Shown piece after piece: positions 42,936-54,934 of a stretch of DNA of 64,000 nt. The number at the start of each line of letters is the position of its first letter. The first letter of the stretch is position 1. The translations under genes were made by a program, and so were the position numbers. Below the pieces are notes generated by a model. It worked only from the letters and a program-made list of their open reading frames with translations, had not been told where the DNA came from and searched no databases. Source of the stretch: Pseudonectria foliicola. Taxonomy: Eukaryota > Ascomycota > Sordariomycetes > Hypocreales > Nectriaceae. The DNA lies in the NCBI GenBank assembly GCA_003693505.1, contig QUZD01000009.1, positions 124,001 to 188,000 of the forward strand, given 5' to 3'.

Positions 42936-45298
42936 TTTGCGCTAGGATGGCGGGAGATTAGGTGCTGGGGTGTATGCCCTCTCATTCACGACGGCGGCAT
43001 AGAGCCGATGTACAATGACTGCTCCGCATGCGGTCGCGACTTGTTGCCGGCCAGTAGTCGCGGTCAAAGCCGGGCGTGGTGACCCGAGTGAACTACATGG
43101 TTGGCGGAGGTAGAAAGCGACGATGAGGGGTGGCTCGCAGCGATGGAGGGAGGAAAGACAGACCAGACAGACCAATCGGCTTTTCACGGGATATCATGCG
43201 GCCGGGTTTTGGGTTTGCATTGACGATTTGTTTTGGCATCCAGAAACAGGCAGCGAATACAAGTTTGTCTCTAGGTGGATCGATCTACACGAGTGATAGA
43301 ATGATGATATGACGATGTATGGTGTATATCACGGCCAGAACATGACCAATGAGGGGGAACGGAGGGATTCGTAATGCAGTGCGAGGTAAAAGAGTAAGAC
43401 AAAGGAGAAAACTCATGTAACGGGACGGCTTGAGACGTGAGACCACCAGTTCGCGTGGCAGCGGCCAAGTACCATTGATCCTGTCCTGCCTGGTATGGGG
43501 CGATAGGTATCATGGGCACCTCAGAAGGGTTGAGATGAGACGGACGGAAAAGCCAAGACCGGGCCGCATATGTATGGTACAAGCACCGACGCATTGGAAT
43601 ACAACTTACCATGGGTATCTAGGCATGAATACCGACCTTAGGTAAGGTAGGTAGGTATGCTGGCAGGTTCACATCAAGTAAATGCCCGGCTCGAGGATCG
43701 TCCTCGCCCTACCTGATTTTCGTGATGTGTCGCCCAGGATGGCAAGTGGTTTACGCTGGATACCTAGGTATCGAGGACGCAGCCGATTTGCCGGACCAGG
43801 CACATGACAGGGATGGACTTGCAGGATGCCCTGCCCGCCTGGACGCGCCGAAAGCAATCCGTAAGTTACATGTATGTATTACTGCAGCCGAAAGGGCTAC
43901 TGCGGGTTGCCCAGCACAGACATCCAATAGACAACGGGCCTTTTCCCCTTCGCATTTTTTTGTGCACGACTTGAAAGAGGGGGGGGGGGGATGGAAATAG
44001 AAAGGCGACAGGAAAGGATGGATAAGCCACATAGGCTACATACCTACATAGTACGATGGGCGAGTCGATGGGAGGGACTGCTGAGACGCTTCGTTTCATC
44101 ATGGGTGATGGGATGGGGTGGGATCCTGAAGGCTGGCCTGTGCTGCGCCAGCATCGAACCACGTTGATGGGATGCTGTGACTGTTCTGTTGCTGGCGGCA
44201 CAGGCACAGTTTGAGGCTGGAACGGTACATGGTCCTATTTCCTATTTGCTATTTTACATCCGTACGTACAGTAATCTGTACAATGACAAGATGTGTGCGT
44301 GCTTGTGATACCATGATCGCATTCCGCACGCACTGCTAGCCAATACCGCCAGCGATGATGATGCCGCGCTAAAGGCTGGGCGCGTAGCGAGTGGTGGAAG
44401 CTGGCCTCGAGTAATCTGTGTGTAGGTAAGGTACCTAGGTAGGTACCTTAGAAGTGGACGTACGGCTGAGGCTCTCCATTGTTGCAGGTTGGACAAAAGC
44501 CCACATCGGGGCCCCGTCATTGGCCGGAGGCGCTAGGGTATAGCGTGGTTCCCGGACCAGTGATGGGGGATTTAGGGGGGGGGTTTGGAGTGCATCAGAG
44601 GGTGTCGGAGGGGTAGTTGGAGGGCTTGGAGGGATCCCAAGGGCGGGTGCTCCCCTGCAACCGTCAGTCACCGCAGCGGCTAGCCCAGGGCAGGGAGGGC
44701 GCTCAGGGGACGGGACCACCACTTTTAGGTGCACCTCCACTTGGGTATTTTCCATGGGCCGCCCAGGTAGGTACCTAGGCACCTGGGTAGGCACCTGGGA
44801 ATCCCACTGGATCTCATCCCATCTCCGTCGGTAGCGGGCCAGCAACATCACCTCATCCTCATGCTGACCCCGACGACGTCTCCCTTTTCTTACCTGGCTC
44901 CCCCCTTCACCCACCCGACGATGCTGGCTGCCTTTTGTTCCTCTGCTTTGCTTTCCCCTCCTTGATTATCCCCGTCGCCAGTGGCTGGTGTTGCTTTGCT
45001 CGCTGGTTTCATTTGCGTCCTCTCATTTCTCCCTGTCCGCTTCTCCAATCGCGCTGGACCCGATTTCCATCCCCTCTTCTAGCCGCCGCCGACCGACCGA
45101 CCGACCGACCAACTGACTGATTGACTGCTACTACGCTTGCTGCCGTCATAGCCACTGCCGTTGTCTTTGCTACAGCTATCCGGTTCTTCTTCCGCCTTGT
45201 TCGATTCAGCTGGCTCTGAATACCGACCCTGCCATTGCCCCTACGAAATACCCCAACTCACTCCACGGCCGCTGCGCATAACCAACGCCAACGCTGCC
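42936..45298. other. 2.4-kb spacer rich in CCTAGG/GTACC palindromes, no gene seen
   Basis: It holds the ubc4 3' flank and the noxB promoter/leader. Palindromic sites cluster here: ACCTTAGGTAAGG near 43635, GATACCTAGGTATC at 43759-43772, a nested inverted repeat at 44427-44450, and TACCTAGGCA near 44772. Poly-G runs are at 43979-43990 and 44575-44583. Five GACC units at 45091-45110 sit in the presumed noxB leader. No credible ORF. Confidence 0.65.
44427..44450. repeat. Nested palindrome: 9-bp arms around TAGGTA, containing TACCTAGGTA
   Basis: TAAGGTACC (44427-44435) and GGTACCTTA (44442-44450) are exact complements with a 6-nt loop. The exact decamer TACCTAGGTA lies inside at 44432-44441. It sits about 850 nt upstream of the noxB ATG. 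Confidence 0.9.
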
Positions 45299-47148
45299 AT
45301 GAGCTACTCACTCGGGTCCCAGAGGCGCAGGGCCACTGAGCGGTCTCGATGGTCCCCCCTCACCCGGATGCTCATGTCGGGAGAGTTGACCCTCGAGAAG
45401 CAGACGGAGCTGTCTTCTCGCGACAAGTTTGATCGTTGGATGGTCAACGAGGGCTACCAGAGAATGTACGCCAGTCGCCCCTACGCTCACGGCCCTCCAT
45501 CTATTACACAGACTGACCCCTAGCCCAGTTTCGTCTTCTTCTTCATGATTGTCCATGCCCTCGTCTTCGCCTTCGCCTGCGTTCACTACGCCATGAAGGA
45601 GAGTCTCCAGTCGTCACGCAACAACTTTGGCTTCACCTTTGTCATTGCTCGATCCGCCGCCCTCGTCCTCCACATTGATGTCGCCATTGTCATGTTCCCC
45701 GTCTGCCGTACTCTCGTATCCCTCCTCCGCCAGACGCCCCTCAACGGCATCATCCAGTTTGACAAGAACATCTCCTTCCACATCATGACGGCGTGGTCCA
45801 TCGTCTTCTTCTCCTGGGTCCATACCATTGCCCACTGGAACAACCTCGCCCAAGCCGCCAAAAAGTTCAACCTGGGATTCTACGGCTTCCTCCTCGCCAA
45901 CTTCGTCACAGGCCCCGGCTGGACCGGCTACATCATGCTCGTGGCTCTGATGGGCATGGTTGTTACCGCCCTCGAGAAGCCGCGCCGTGCCAACTACGAG
46001 CGCTTCTGGTACACCCACCACATGTTCATCGTCTTCTTCTTCTTCTGGGCCATCCACGGCGCATTCTGCATGATCCAGCCCGACGTTGCCCCCTTTTGTA
46101 CCAGCGTAGGCCCTGCGGCCGTCGGCGTCTTCTGGCAGTATTGGATGTACGGCGGCTTCATCTACCTTGCCGAGCGCATTGCGCGTGAAGTCCGCGGCCG
46201 CCACAAGACTTACATCACAAAGGTCATCCAGCACCCCAGCAAGGTCTGCGAGATTCAGATCAAGAAGGAAAACACAAAGACCCGCCCTGGCCAGTACATC
46301 TTCATCTGCTGCCCGGCCGTCTCGCTCTGGCAGTACCACCCCTTTACCCTGACGAGTGCGCCCGAGGAGGACTACATTTCGGTCCACATGCGTTGTGTTG
46401 GCGACTTTACCATGGACTTTTCGCGTGCGCTGGGCTGCGAGTGGGACAAGAAGAAGGGCGAGAACAACGAGGCCAGTCAGGTTGTTGGATACGACCGGGA
46501 CAACAGAGACGCCGATCCTGCCCTCCGCCGCGTCCTTCCTCGAGTCTACATTGACGGCCCCTTTGGATCGGCCTCCGAGGACGTCTTCAAGTACGAGGTC
46601 TCGGTCCTGGTCGGTGCTGGTATCGGTGTCACACCCTTTGCCTCGATCCTCAAGTCCATCTGGTACCGCATGAACTACCCGCGCAGCAAGACACGCCTGT
46701 CCAAGGTCTACTTCTTCTGGATCTGCCGTGACTTTGAGTCGTTTGAGTGGTTCCGCTCGCTTCTCCTCGCCATCGAGGCCCAGGACCTGGACCACCGCAT
46801 TGAGATCCACACATACCTGACGGCCAAGATCAAGGCCGACGACGCGACCAACATCATGATCAACGACGCCGATGCCGACAAGGACGCCATTACCGGCCTG
46901 CGTAGCCCGACCAACTTTGGGCGCCCCAACTGGGACATGATTTTCCGCGGCATTCGAAAGATTCACAGCCCGGCCGAAGCGGGCGTCTTCTTCTGCGGTC
47001 CCAAGCCGCTGGGGAGCACGCTGTCCATGTATTGCAACAAGTACTCGGAACCTGGGTGAGTCAAGATGCTGAGATGACCATGAGCGCGCGAATGACACTA
47101 ACACGGTCTCTTAGCTTCTCCTTTGTCTTTGGCAAAGAAAACTTCTAA
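45299..47148 (+). CDS. noxB: NADPH oxidase NoxB (Nox2 class of filamentous fungi)
   Basis: Membrane flavocytochrome that moves electrons from NADPH through FAD and two hemes to oxygen, making superoxide. Exons are 45299-45465, 45529-47055 and 47115-47148, giving 575 residues. The N-terminus (MSYSLGSQRRRATERSRWSP, LTRMLMSGELTLEKQTELSS) is typical of NoxB and absent from NoxA. Six membrane helices follow, with heme-ligand histidines in SWVHTIAHWNN and YTHHMFIVFFFFWAIHG. The FAD site is YHPFTLTSAPEED; the NADPH site is VLVGAGIGVTPFASIL. Other conserved parts are YFFWICRDFESFEWF, GVFFCGPKPLG and the C-terminus FSFVFGKENF. Activity depends on NoxR and a tetraspanin (Pls1) in other fungi; neither is in this window. 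NoxB is tied to ascospore germination and penetration structures elsewhere. All key residues appear intact. Confidence 0.96.
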
Positions 47149-50100
47149 GCGGGTTGGGCCATCCTAGCCTCGCTTCTACAAGACCCAAGCCTGCGCTGAT
47201 GCTGAATCAGCCTACCCTGGTTTTTGACTGTATATAATCCGCCATGTTGCCGCCTTCTTCTTCGATTGTTCAGTCGCGTGTTTCAGCGATGTGTTTTACA
47301 AGCCTACTATTTTTTTCGAACGTCGGGCGCCGTGGGTTCGTGGGAGATTTCGGGAAGAGATGGGGGGGGGGGGGGGCGCGAGGGGATACCTTGACTATAA
47401 AGAGACGGAGGAGAGAATAGAATTGGGTACTCTCAACCAAGCATGTGAATGTTGTTATTCGCATCAAGTAATTCTCAACATCAGCCAGCAAGTGGCTTGG
47501 CCCGATACAAAATGGATATGATTGACCGTTTTGCCGCGCGTTTCCACAAAGTGATCTGCCTCGAATGATGTCACAGTGCAACAGCTCATGCGTACATCGC
47601 AATGTGAAACGAAGAAGGGGTCATGCGTGGCCACGGGGCCGCATCCTGCGTCACGAGAAGGTTTGAAAGACGGCCCTCATTGCGCAGACGTTTGGCTGAG
47701 CTCGAGTTTTGGCAACAGGCAAAGGACGCTGGCGCAAGGCGATGAGACATGTCGTTAGGACAGGCGTTGGCAGGGAGACTGCGGAAGAAGGAAGGCCAAG
47801 GAGGATCCGCTACGGAGGAGGCTAGATGGGAGACGGCGGCGACAACGAGGACTGTCACTGTACGGAGTAATCTGTAGTCTACATAGTATACGAGTATACA
47901 TGGTGGAGTGTGGACGGGCAAGACGGGTACAGCACGTGCGCTGAGTGCGCCGAGGGAGGGATCGTCGGGCGGCGTGTGACGTTGATGCCGTGGTGTTGCG
48001 GAGGATGACTATCGATCACCATGTACATACAGTACGTACTAGCAGATTGCCCCCCATGACGCTGCATCCGTACATATTACATTGCATGGACAACGCGAGT
48101 TGAGCGATTGAACGGGTAGTAGTAGCTCAGCAGCCCAGGCAAGTGAGCGAGCAGGCGACTTGGGGGGGGGGGGGTTGAGTTGGTACATACGGGTTGAGAC
48201 ATTGACTGGGAACGGAGGCGGCGTTTCCCACTTTGGCGGTGTCCGTATGCACAATCTAGGCGAGACAGCTGCCCGATTTGAGTGTGGCCTAAGCTGATGG
48301 CTTTGCGCGTTGTCATCTGCTGGTGGTGATGAGGGTGCTTGGATGGTCTGCCAGTTGGTAATTGATAGTTGGTGACCCAGTTGCATGTTGCATGTTGCAT
48401 GTATCCGGTGGGTGGCACTGGTGGACTGACTAACACGGGCACTTGGAAGAGCAGCAGACCATCGCGTGTGCGTTTACAATACAGTACAGCACATTACAGT
48501 AGTACTGATTCATAGTTGCATGTACCTATGTGTACGTGTACTCCATACCTTAGGTAGGTAGGTATGCAGCCGTCGATGCGATTGCCTAGATTGGAATACA
48601 TGACATCTCTGGCTGCTAATTATGGCAAAGAAAGACTCCGCCGGACGTGCATGGCCAACCAGGCCAACCAAGCCAACCAAGCCAGGCCAAATGAGTTTTG
48701 GCGGATGAGAGACGGTGAGACGCCGACTCAGAGTGCGCATGCACATGGTATGCCTAGACAGCCAGGTGCCAGACAATATGCGAGTATGCTCAGACATTTC
48801 TAGTCAGTGGCCGCCCCCAGTTCTCCCCTCGCCAACCAGACAACCAGACGCTCGTGCTGCATGGAGACTGGGCTGTGCTGTGCCTTGCAGGACCGGTTGG
48901 AGGCGCCGTTGGCGCTTGTGGCGGGCCATCCAAGGGCGGGATTCTTGGCTGTGGCAAAGGCGGATGAATGTCTGTCAATGTCTGGCTGTCTGGGTTGCTG
49001 GGTAAAGATTCCGGTGTAAGTAACAGATTACAGATTACATAGATACATGGTAGCTCTCAAGTCGTTAGTGAGCCATTGGGGCGCAACGCATCGCGGCAGC
49101 GGATGGCCTCTCTCTCTGCCTTGAAGCCCTTGAGGACATCCACCCATCCAAATCCCCCAGGCTATGGCACGCAGAACAAGACTACCTACGGGCCACAGAA
49201 GATTACATAGCACTGCCCCGTAACTTACTGTACATGCTAAGCTTAGGTACTGTACATACATACATACAGTAGTCGTGCGGACTACGTCTGCACGTCTACT
49301 GTAGTTACTCGGCAATCTGCAACTCGGTGCCTACAGTACGGGTCCATGCCCAGACACCCAGAGAGGGAAAGGGAAAGGCCCGTCGAGTCGGAGGCGGGCT
49401 CGCCATCGGACCCCGGCGGGCGCGCGAATACGAACCTGGTCGCCAGCACTTCCGTCATCACGAGGGGCCCCGGCTTTACTACCGTGTACTAGCTGGGCAG
49501 CTGGGTTTTGCTGGGCTGGGCTGGGCTGGGCTGGCGGGCGAGCACTCGGGCCCTATTCTGGAATGCGCCCCAACGCAATCTCCAGGGATAGCCCTCTGGT
49601 TATGCATCCGTGGGCTGCTGCTGCACCCTCTCTTTCCGTTCCGTGTCAATCAGCGGCGACGAGCGAGCGGCCTTTGTCGAGGGGCCTTCTGGCGCTTGTT
49701 TCCATGCGGTATTGGTGGTGCCGTCCACGAATGCGCTGAGCTGAGCTGAGCTGAGCTGAGCTGGGCAGGCAGGCGATCTGTTGCGCGCATCATCATCATT
49801 CAAGGGCGCGTCTGATCGGGAACAGATTACAGATGAGTCTGTACAGTTCTCAAAAGTACTGTAACTGACTTTGAGGGCTTGCGAGGGTTCGGGTCCGGGT
49901 CCGGGCCTGGGTCTAGGTGTGGAAATGAAGCCGGCAGGATGCAACATGGCAATCAGCAGCCAGGCCAGATGACGATGGCGAGAGAGCGGCCAAAGCAGCG
50001 CCGCAACGGCCTGTGCATTTGCCACGTCCATTGCACCTTGGATCAATCCATTCTTGCATATTTCCTAGTTACCATCCAGTCATCTAGTCGAGTTGGCAGA

Positions 50101-50837
50101 CAGGCAGAGCAGTCGAGTCAAGCCAAATCCAGACGCGACCGGGTTGATGGATCGAGCGAGGTGCAAGTCATTGGATTCCTCCACACACACATGCACACGC
50201 ACACGCACACGCACACACAGACACAGCTCGGCCTGCGGGTAGCCCGGTGCCACCCAGGTACGGACTGGGAGTTAGAGAGTACCTAGCGATGCACCTCTAT
50301 GGCAGCTGATCACAGGTACACTACATCCTTCATCAAGTGCTTCTCTACTTCATGGGTACTGGGTATGAACAGTACCATGCTAAAGGCGCCCCGTTGTCGC
50401 GCTAGCCTCAGACGCCCTGTTTTTCCCACTCTCTCACTTCTCGTTTTCGTCTCACCATCCAACCCATCTGTCCATCTATCCATCCACACACCAACTCGCT
50501 CTTTTTACCATTCATTCCTCTCGTTCCCTTTCTTATTTTGTCATCGCTGTCCAATCCCCAGGTGTTTCGAGAAGCCGGGGATCTTCGCCAACCTCTCCAA
50601 GGTTTCACCCTCGCCTCCTGCCCTCAGCCGAGGCCGTGTGATTCTTCCGAAACCTTCCTTCCGCTCGTTGCCAACTTGATTTTCCCCCTTCTCCCCCCTT
50701 CCCATTCGTTACCCACTCAACTCTTGGTCGGCCTGACCGGAATAACCTCACCACCTTGCCAACAATAACAACAACAACACCACCACCACCAACAATACAA
50801 CAACGTCCAGAAGCCCCGTCGCTTGCTCGCTCCAGCC
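47149..50837. other. 3.7-kb spacer, no gene seen
   Basis: It holds the noxB 3' flank and the promoter of the Mid2-like gene. It contains poly-G runs at 47362-47376 (15 G) and 48162-48174 (13 G), TACGGAGTA at 47861, ACCTTAGGTAGG near 48546, GGGCT units at about 49510-49535, GAGCT units at 49736-49760 and a CA-rich microsatellite at 50184-50223. The final 80 nt (50758-50815) are CAA/CCA-rich, a common fungal 5' leader type. No credible ORF. Confidence 0.65.
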
Positions 50838-52316
50838 ATGCAGCTTCGCGGCCTTCTTTTCCTGGGCCTCTTGCTCGGCGCCGAAGCCGGCAAGGTCGTC
50901 AAACGCCAGAGTTCTCCAGGCCCCAGTAACAACGATACCCCTTCGACCACGGGCGGAGCCATCACGACTTCTCAAGAGCCCGTCACCACTGAGCAGCCCA
51001 CCACCGAGCAGCCTACCACCGCAGAACCTCCTACTTCCCAGGCCCCGAAACCCACCACCACCGAAGCTGCCCCCGATACTACGACCGCGGCTGACAAGGA
51101 CACGACCGTGACGCGCACCGTTACCGTCACCGATGGCGACGCCAAGACGGTCAGTCAGAAGACAACCATTATGAGGACCATCACGTCTACCGTCGTTGTC
51201 ACGTCTACCGTCTTCGAGACCAGCACCGCGACCAAGAGCGACGAGGACGTCGCCACCAGCATCGTCTACGAGACGACGACTGAGTGGGCCAACGAGAAGC
51301 GCGCCATCGACCTGGCTCCCCGTACTATTGGCCTCGAGGAGAGAGAGGTTGATGCCCAGCCTACTGCCACTGTGACCACCATCGACGAGGCTCAGCTCAA
51401 CCTGGTTCGACGCACCCAACACGGCCTCCACAAGCGCGCCACCGTTACCGACCTTGTCACCGTCACTGTCGGCAAGGACAGCGAGGCTACCGTCGTCGAT
51501 ACCGTTACTCGCCTCGTCATCCGTACCTCCACTAGCGAGACCAAATCCACCTCGACCATCACGACGACCAAGCATGTCAACGCTAAGAGCACAGTCACCA
51601 GCACCAGCACCCTGACTGTCAAGTCCACCCGAGTCGCGACTGGCGTCCAGACTGCCACCGAGGCGCCCTCAGGAGAGTACGGACCCTCCGAGACTGCCAT
51701 TACCGGCAAGTCCAGCGGCGGAGGTGGCCTTTCGACTGGCGCCAAGGCTGGTATCGGCGCCGGTGTTGGCGTCGGTGGCCTGCTCATCCTCGCAGGTATT
51801 GCTGCTTTCTGCATCAAGCGCCGCCGCAACAGGCCCAAGTATGACGACGATGACAACATGTTTGGCTCTTCCGAGGTGCCCGTTGGCGGCCCTGTTAGCG
51901 GAGCCGCCGTCGCCAGCCCCATGTCCGATGTCCAGCCTACGGTGCCTCGGGTTGCCCCCATGCCCGTCCGCAACACCACCAAATCGACGGCCAACTCTGA
52001 GGGATATCGCGGTACTGCACTAGGCGACGGTCGTTCTGGATTCGCCAAGCCCGCGCCGTTTGGCTCCGCTTACATGCCAGCCAACTCGACCTCGGACAGG
52101 ACCTACTCTCGCACCTCTGATCCCAGCACTGCCGTCGAGTACCCGTCGCCCGAGATGGGCAGTGTCGGTCACGTATCTGAGCTCGGCCCCAACGGCGGCG
52201 CCGGCCGATGGCACCAGGCTGATGCCGCCGAGATTGACGGCTACAACATGGCCAACGGCCGAGGCACGTCGCCCCCCGCCAATGTCTACGAGATGCCCGG
52301 CCAGGGTTATCGTTGA
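50838..52316 (+). CDS. Mid2-like mucin-type single-pass cell-surface protein
   Basis: Single-exon gene of 492 residues. The ATG at 50838 is preferred because the in-frame upstream codon is only TTG and because MQLRGLLFLGLLLGAEAG is then a clean signal peptide, followed by a KVVKR Kex2-like site. Residues ~25-295 are Thr/Ser/Pro-rich with repeats such as TTEQPTTEQPTT and TVTRTVTVTD, so heavily O-mannosylated; two more KR-A sites occur inside (NEKRAID, LHKRATV). Gly/Ala-rich TM segment AGIGAGVGVGGLLILAGIAA lies near 305-325, stopped by KRRRNRPK. The cytosolic tail is about 165 residues with acidic (YDDDDNMFGSSEV) and Ser/Tyr-rich parts and ends YEMPGQGYR. The layout is that of Mid2/Wsc-type wall-stress sensors, though no WSC cysteine domain is present. 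Sensor function is inferred. Confidence 0.82.
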   Translation: MQLRGLLFLGLLLGAEAGKVVKRQSSPGPSNNDTPSTTGGAITTSQEPVTTEQPTTEQPTTAEPPTSQAPKPTTTEAAPDTTTAADKDTTVTRTVTVTDGDAKTVSQKTTIMRTITSTVVVTSTVFETSTATKSDEDVATSIVYETTTEWANEKRAIDLAPRTIGLEEREVDAQPTATVTTIDEAQLNLVRRTQHGLHKRATVTDLVTVTVGKDSEATVVDTVTRLVIRTSTSETKSTSTITTTKHVNAKSTVTSTSTLTVKSTRVATGVQTATEAPSGEYGPSETAITGKSSGGGGLSTGAKAGIGAGVGVGGLLILAGIAAFCIKRRRNRPKYDDDDNMFGSSEVPVGGPVSGAAVASPMSDVQPTVPRVAPMPVRNTTKSTANSEGYRGTALGDGRSGFAKPAPFGSAYMPANSTSDRTYSRTSDPSTAVEYPSPEMGSVGHVSELGPNGGAGRWHQADAAEIDGYNMANGRGTSPPANVYEMPGQGYR

Positions 52317-54934
52317 ATAACCAGGCAGGCACAAGTCCGCACGATGAAACGCGTGCACTGCAACGGGCGTAACGAGTCAAGAAGTCGGTAGTTGTGGGTT
52401 TGAATTAGGCATAGGATGCATGGATTTAATATTGTCACATACTGTACATACGGTGTAAAAACTTTTTCCTTGCGTCTTCTACGTATGGCCGTTGAGCCTT
52501 TGATCGTCACGGATACTACGAATGTTTTTACGCCTTTCGCTTCTTATCATGGTAGAATGGGGATGTCTCAAAGTTTGTGGGACGCAACGTCTCGACGTCT
52601 AGGAGACGGGTGAGCGATGGATGGTTTATAAAGATGATTTCTTGCTATCTCTCTCGGGAACTCATTCGGTGTCGTGTTTGCAATGGAAGATTAACCTGTC
52701 CATGACCAGTAAACGAGGCCAACACCTGGTGGTCCACAGTCAAGGTGACTCTTGACTCTCTTACCTATCAAGACTGGTAGGATCCTTGGTAGTTGGGTCA
52801 GCATGTCAAGAGTCAGCACCTTGTCAATACGATTGCTAAGTGTTTCCGTCAAGCTAGATGCCAGTAGTAAGTAGTCAAGTGCCGAAAGAGTCCGTCGCGG
52901 CGTCTGGCCTCGTTCAAACGTGAGGCACTGAACAAGACGGTGCTCTGATGTCGCCGACCCCGTCGTTGCCGGCTTTTGTGGGTAAGTAGACCTTTGCACG
53001 GGGATGGAACAATCTCCTCCGCCCCAGACTTATTGCGTCTTCACTTCGCTGGGCCCGTCCTGACATAGCCAAGGATCGTGTTCCCAAACCCCTCAACGCG
53101 GCGTACTTATCGACATGGGCCATAGGCAAGGTATGGCGGCCCGGTTGTTGAAGTGTAGCTCAGTATTCGGTCTCATTCTCGGCGGTCCTCTTTAACCAGT
53201 AGCAGTCAACACAGTGATAACGTTTCCCTTGACATAGGCCGTGACTGGGCGATAGCGGGTCAATAATTATGCCAAGCGGAACGTCAGAATCATAGTCTAT
53301 GCAATGGCTGTGTGTATTCGAGTTTGGAGACGGCCGGTGAGAGCTAGCCGATAACAGAAAGACTAAGAAAACCCAGACATTCGCCTTCACCAAGTAGGTA
53401 ACAGACTCAAAAGATCTGAATATCAATAAGGAAATCGTGAGGATCATGTGAGCGACAACGAGGGGGGTGGAAATATAAGTAGGCAGTGATGTAGAGTGGA
53501 GGGAAAAGCCCAAGCAGAGTATTTATGGTCTTTGGGGCAGTCTCCGACAGGTTTTTGGAGACGTAACCGCCGGCTGTCAGTTTTTGGCCTTCCTCTTGTG
53601 TTGGACCACTCCTCCACAGCCAGCATCTCGGCCAGTTTTGCGCGTCGATTGCGGCAGAGAAGGGTTACTGAAAGTGAAGAAGATTGGGACGAGACAGCAC
53701 ACGACTAAACATTGCTCGAAATCATGGTTGGAAGATATTGGACATGATATAGTAGCCAACACAACCAGGTTTAAGACAGGCAGTTGGCGCACACAGGTGA
53801 AGAACTCCGTGTCGAGTGAGGGAGAGGTATGTTGTGTCTAAATACTCGGGCGAGAGGTCTGTCTCTTGCCCTCCATCTGAACATACTTAGAAACCTAAAT
53901 ACCTAGGCACTCAATGGCTGCCTTGCGTACGTATACATTGCGATAACCATTTACTTCCTGCATATTGCCGGCTTGATGTAATGACACAACAAAGGGCGTG
54001 TTGACTATCCTGTCGCGTGCCAACATGCCGTATTTGTCAGTTGTTGGCTGATTTGTCAGTATGGCCAACGCAACAAAACGATGGCATCCAGCCCAGAAAG
54101 CTTCCAATCCACATCTGACATGATCCGCAAGCAACTGCCGCAGGCGGGCCGAAAGGAAAGGACCCAACAATACCGGCACATTGGCATCAGCAGAGAGGTT
54201 GTGTGCCCGCATTGGGCATTGGGCGGCTGTACCAGGGTTTCTCTGGCTCAGATGCAACACCATGACCGACAGATTTGCTGCTGGGCGCCGCTAGTCTCTT
54301 ATTGTTGCCAGGGTTCTTGCATGATCTCGGCCTCCGAAGGGGGTTTGACCTACACATGGCTTTTGGCTCTTCTAACCAGAAGAGAACTCTGTGTTCCCAT
54401 GAGTAAATGAAAGAGAGAATGGGGTAGGCAGAGTTGGGCCGGATTGGATCGTCTGTACGCTCCTCCTCTTCCTCCTTCTTTCAGTTGCTGTTCCCACTCT
54501 GTCTCGCATCCGAGAGACATGGCTTGCCAGGGCTAGTGTGGTGTAGTGAGTAACCTACCAGTAGTAGCGGCGCGGGTTTTTTTTTTGGTTGTTACATTGA
54601 TTATCTGGACTAGACTAGTTCCAACGGTTTATCCAGATACCGGCACTCATTCACTTACCTACTGTACTCACTCACCTTGGCGGCCAACCCCGTCGCTGCC
54701 ATCGTCCGAGTCTCGCCCGTCTTTGACTTGAGGCAAAAAAAAAAACACTTATCCCGACAACCGAGTTCCTGAGCAGATGGCCTGAGACTGACTCCAGGCC
54801 CTGTCCTTGAGAGCATCCGACAACTCGTCAATCCCACATCTCTCTTTCCCTCTCTCCCTCTCTCTCCCTCTCTCCCTCTCTCCCCCCCTCTCTCTCCCTT
54901 GTGAGAAAGTCGCGAGAGATAGGCAAAGGTTGCA
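52317..54934. other. 2.6-kb spacer, no gene seen; C/T-rich leader before the MFS gene
   Basis: 3' flank of the Mid2-like gene, then mixed sequence with several short frames on both strands and no domain. The final part is an almost pure C/T tract (about 54838-54898) built from TCTCCC units, ending 37 nt before the MFS start codon. This fits a pyrimidine-rich promoter or leader. Confidence 0.65.
54838..54898 (+). promoter_or_regulatory. Pyrimidine-rich tract upstream of the MFS transporter gene
   Basis: About 60 nt of nearly uninterrupted C and T immediately upstream of the start codon region. CT tracts near the transcription start are frequent in highly expressed filamentous-fungal genes; its role here is inferred. 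Confidence 0.5.

Noticed and set aside
45614..47104. A 496-codon frame on the minus strand covering noxB
   Set aside because: It is antisense to a well-supported gene, has no domain and a Val/Asp/Gly-biased composition, and results from G/C third-position bias.
53150..53230. TAGCTCAGT word resembling a tRNA A-box
   Set aside because: No D-arm pairing, anticodon arm or downstream B-box could be found.
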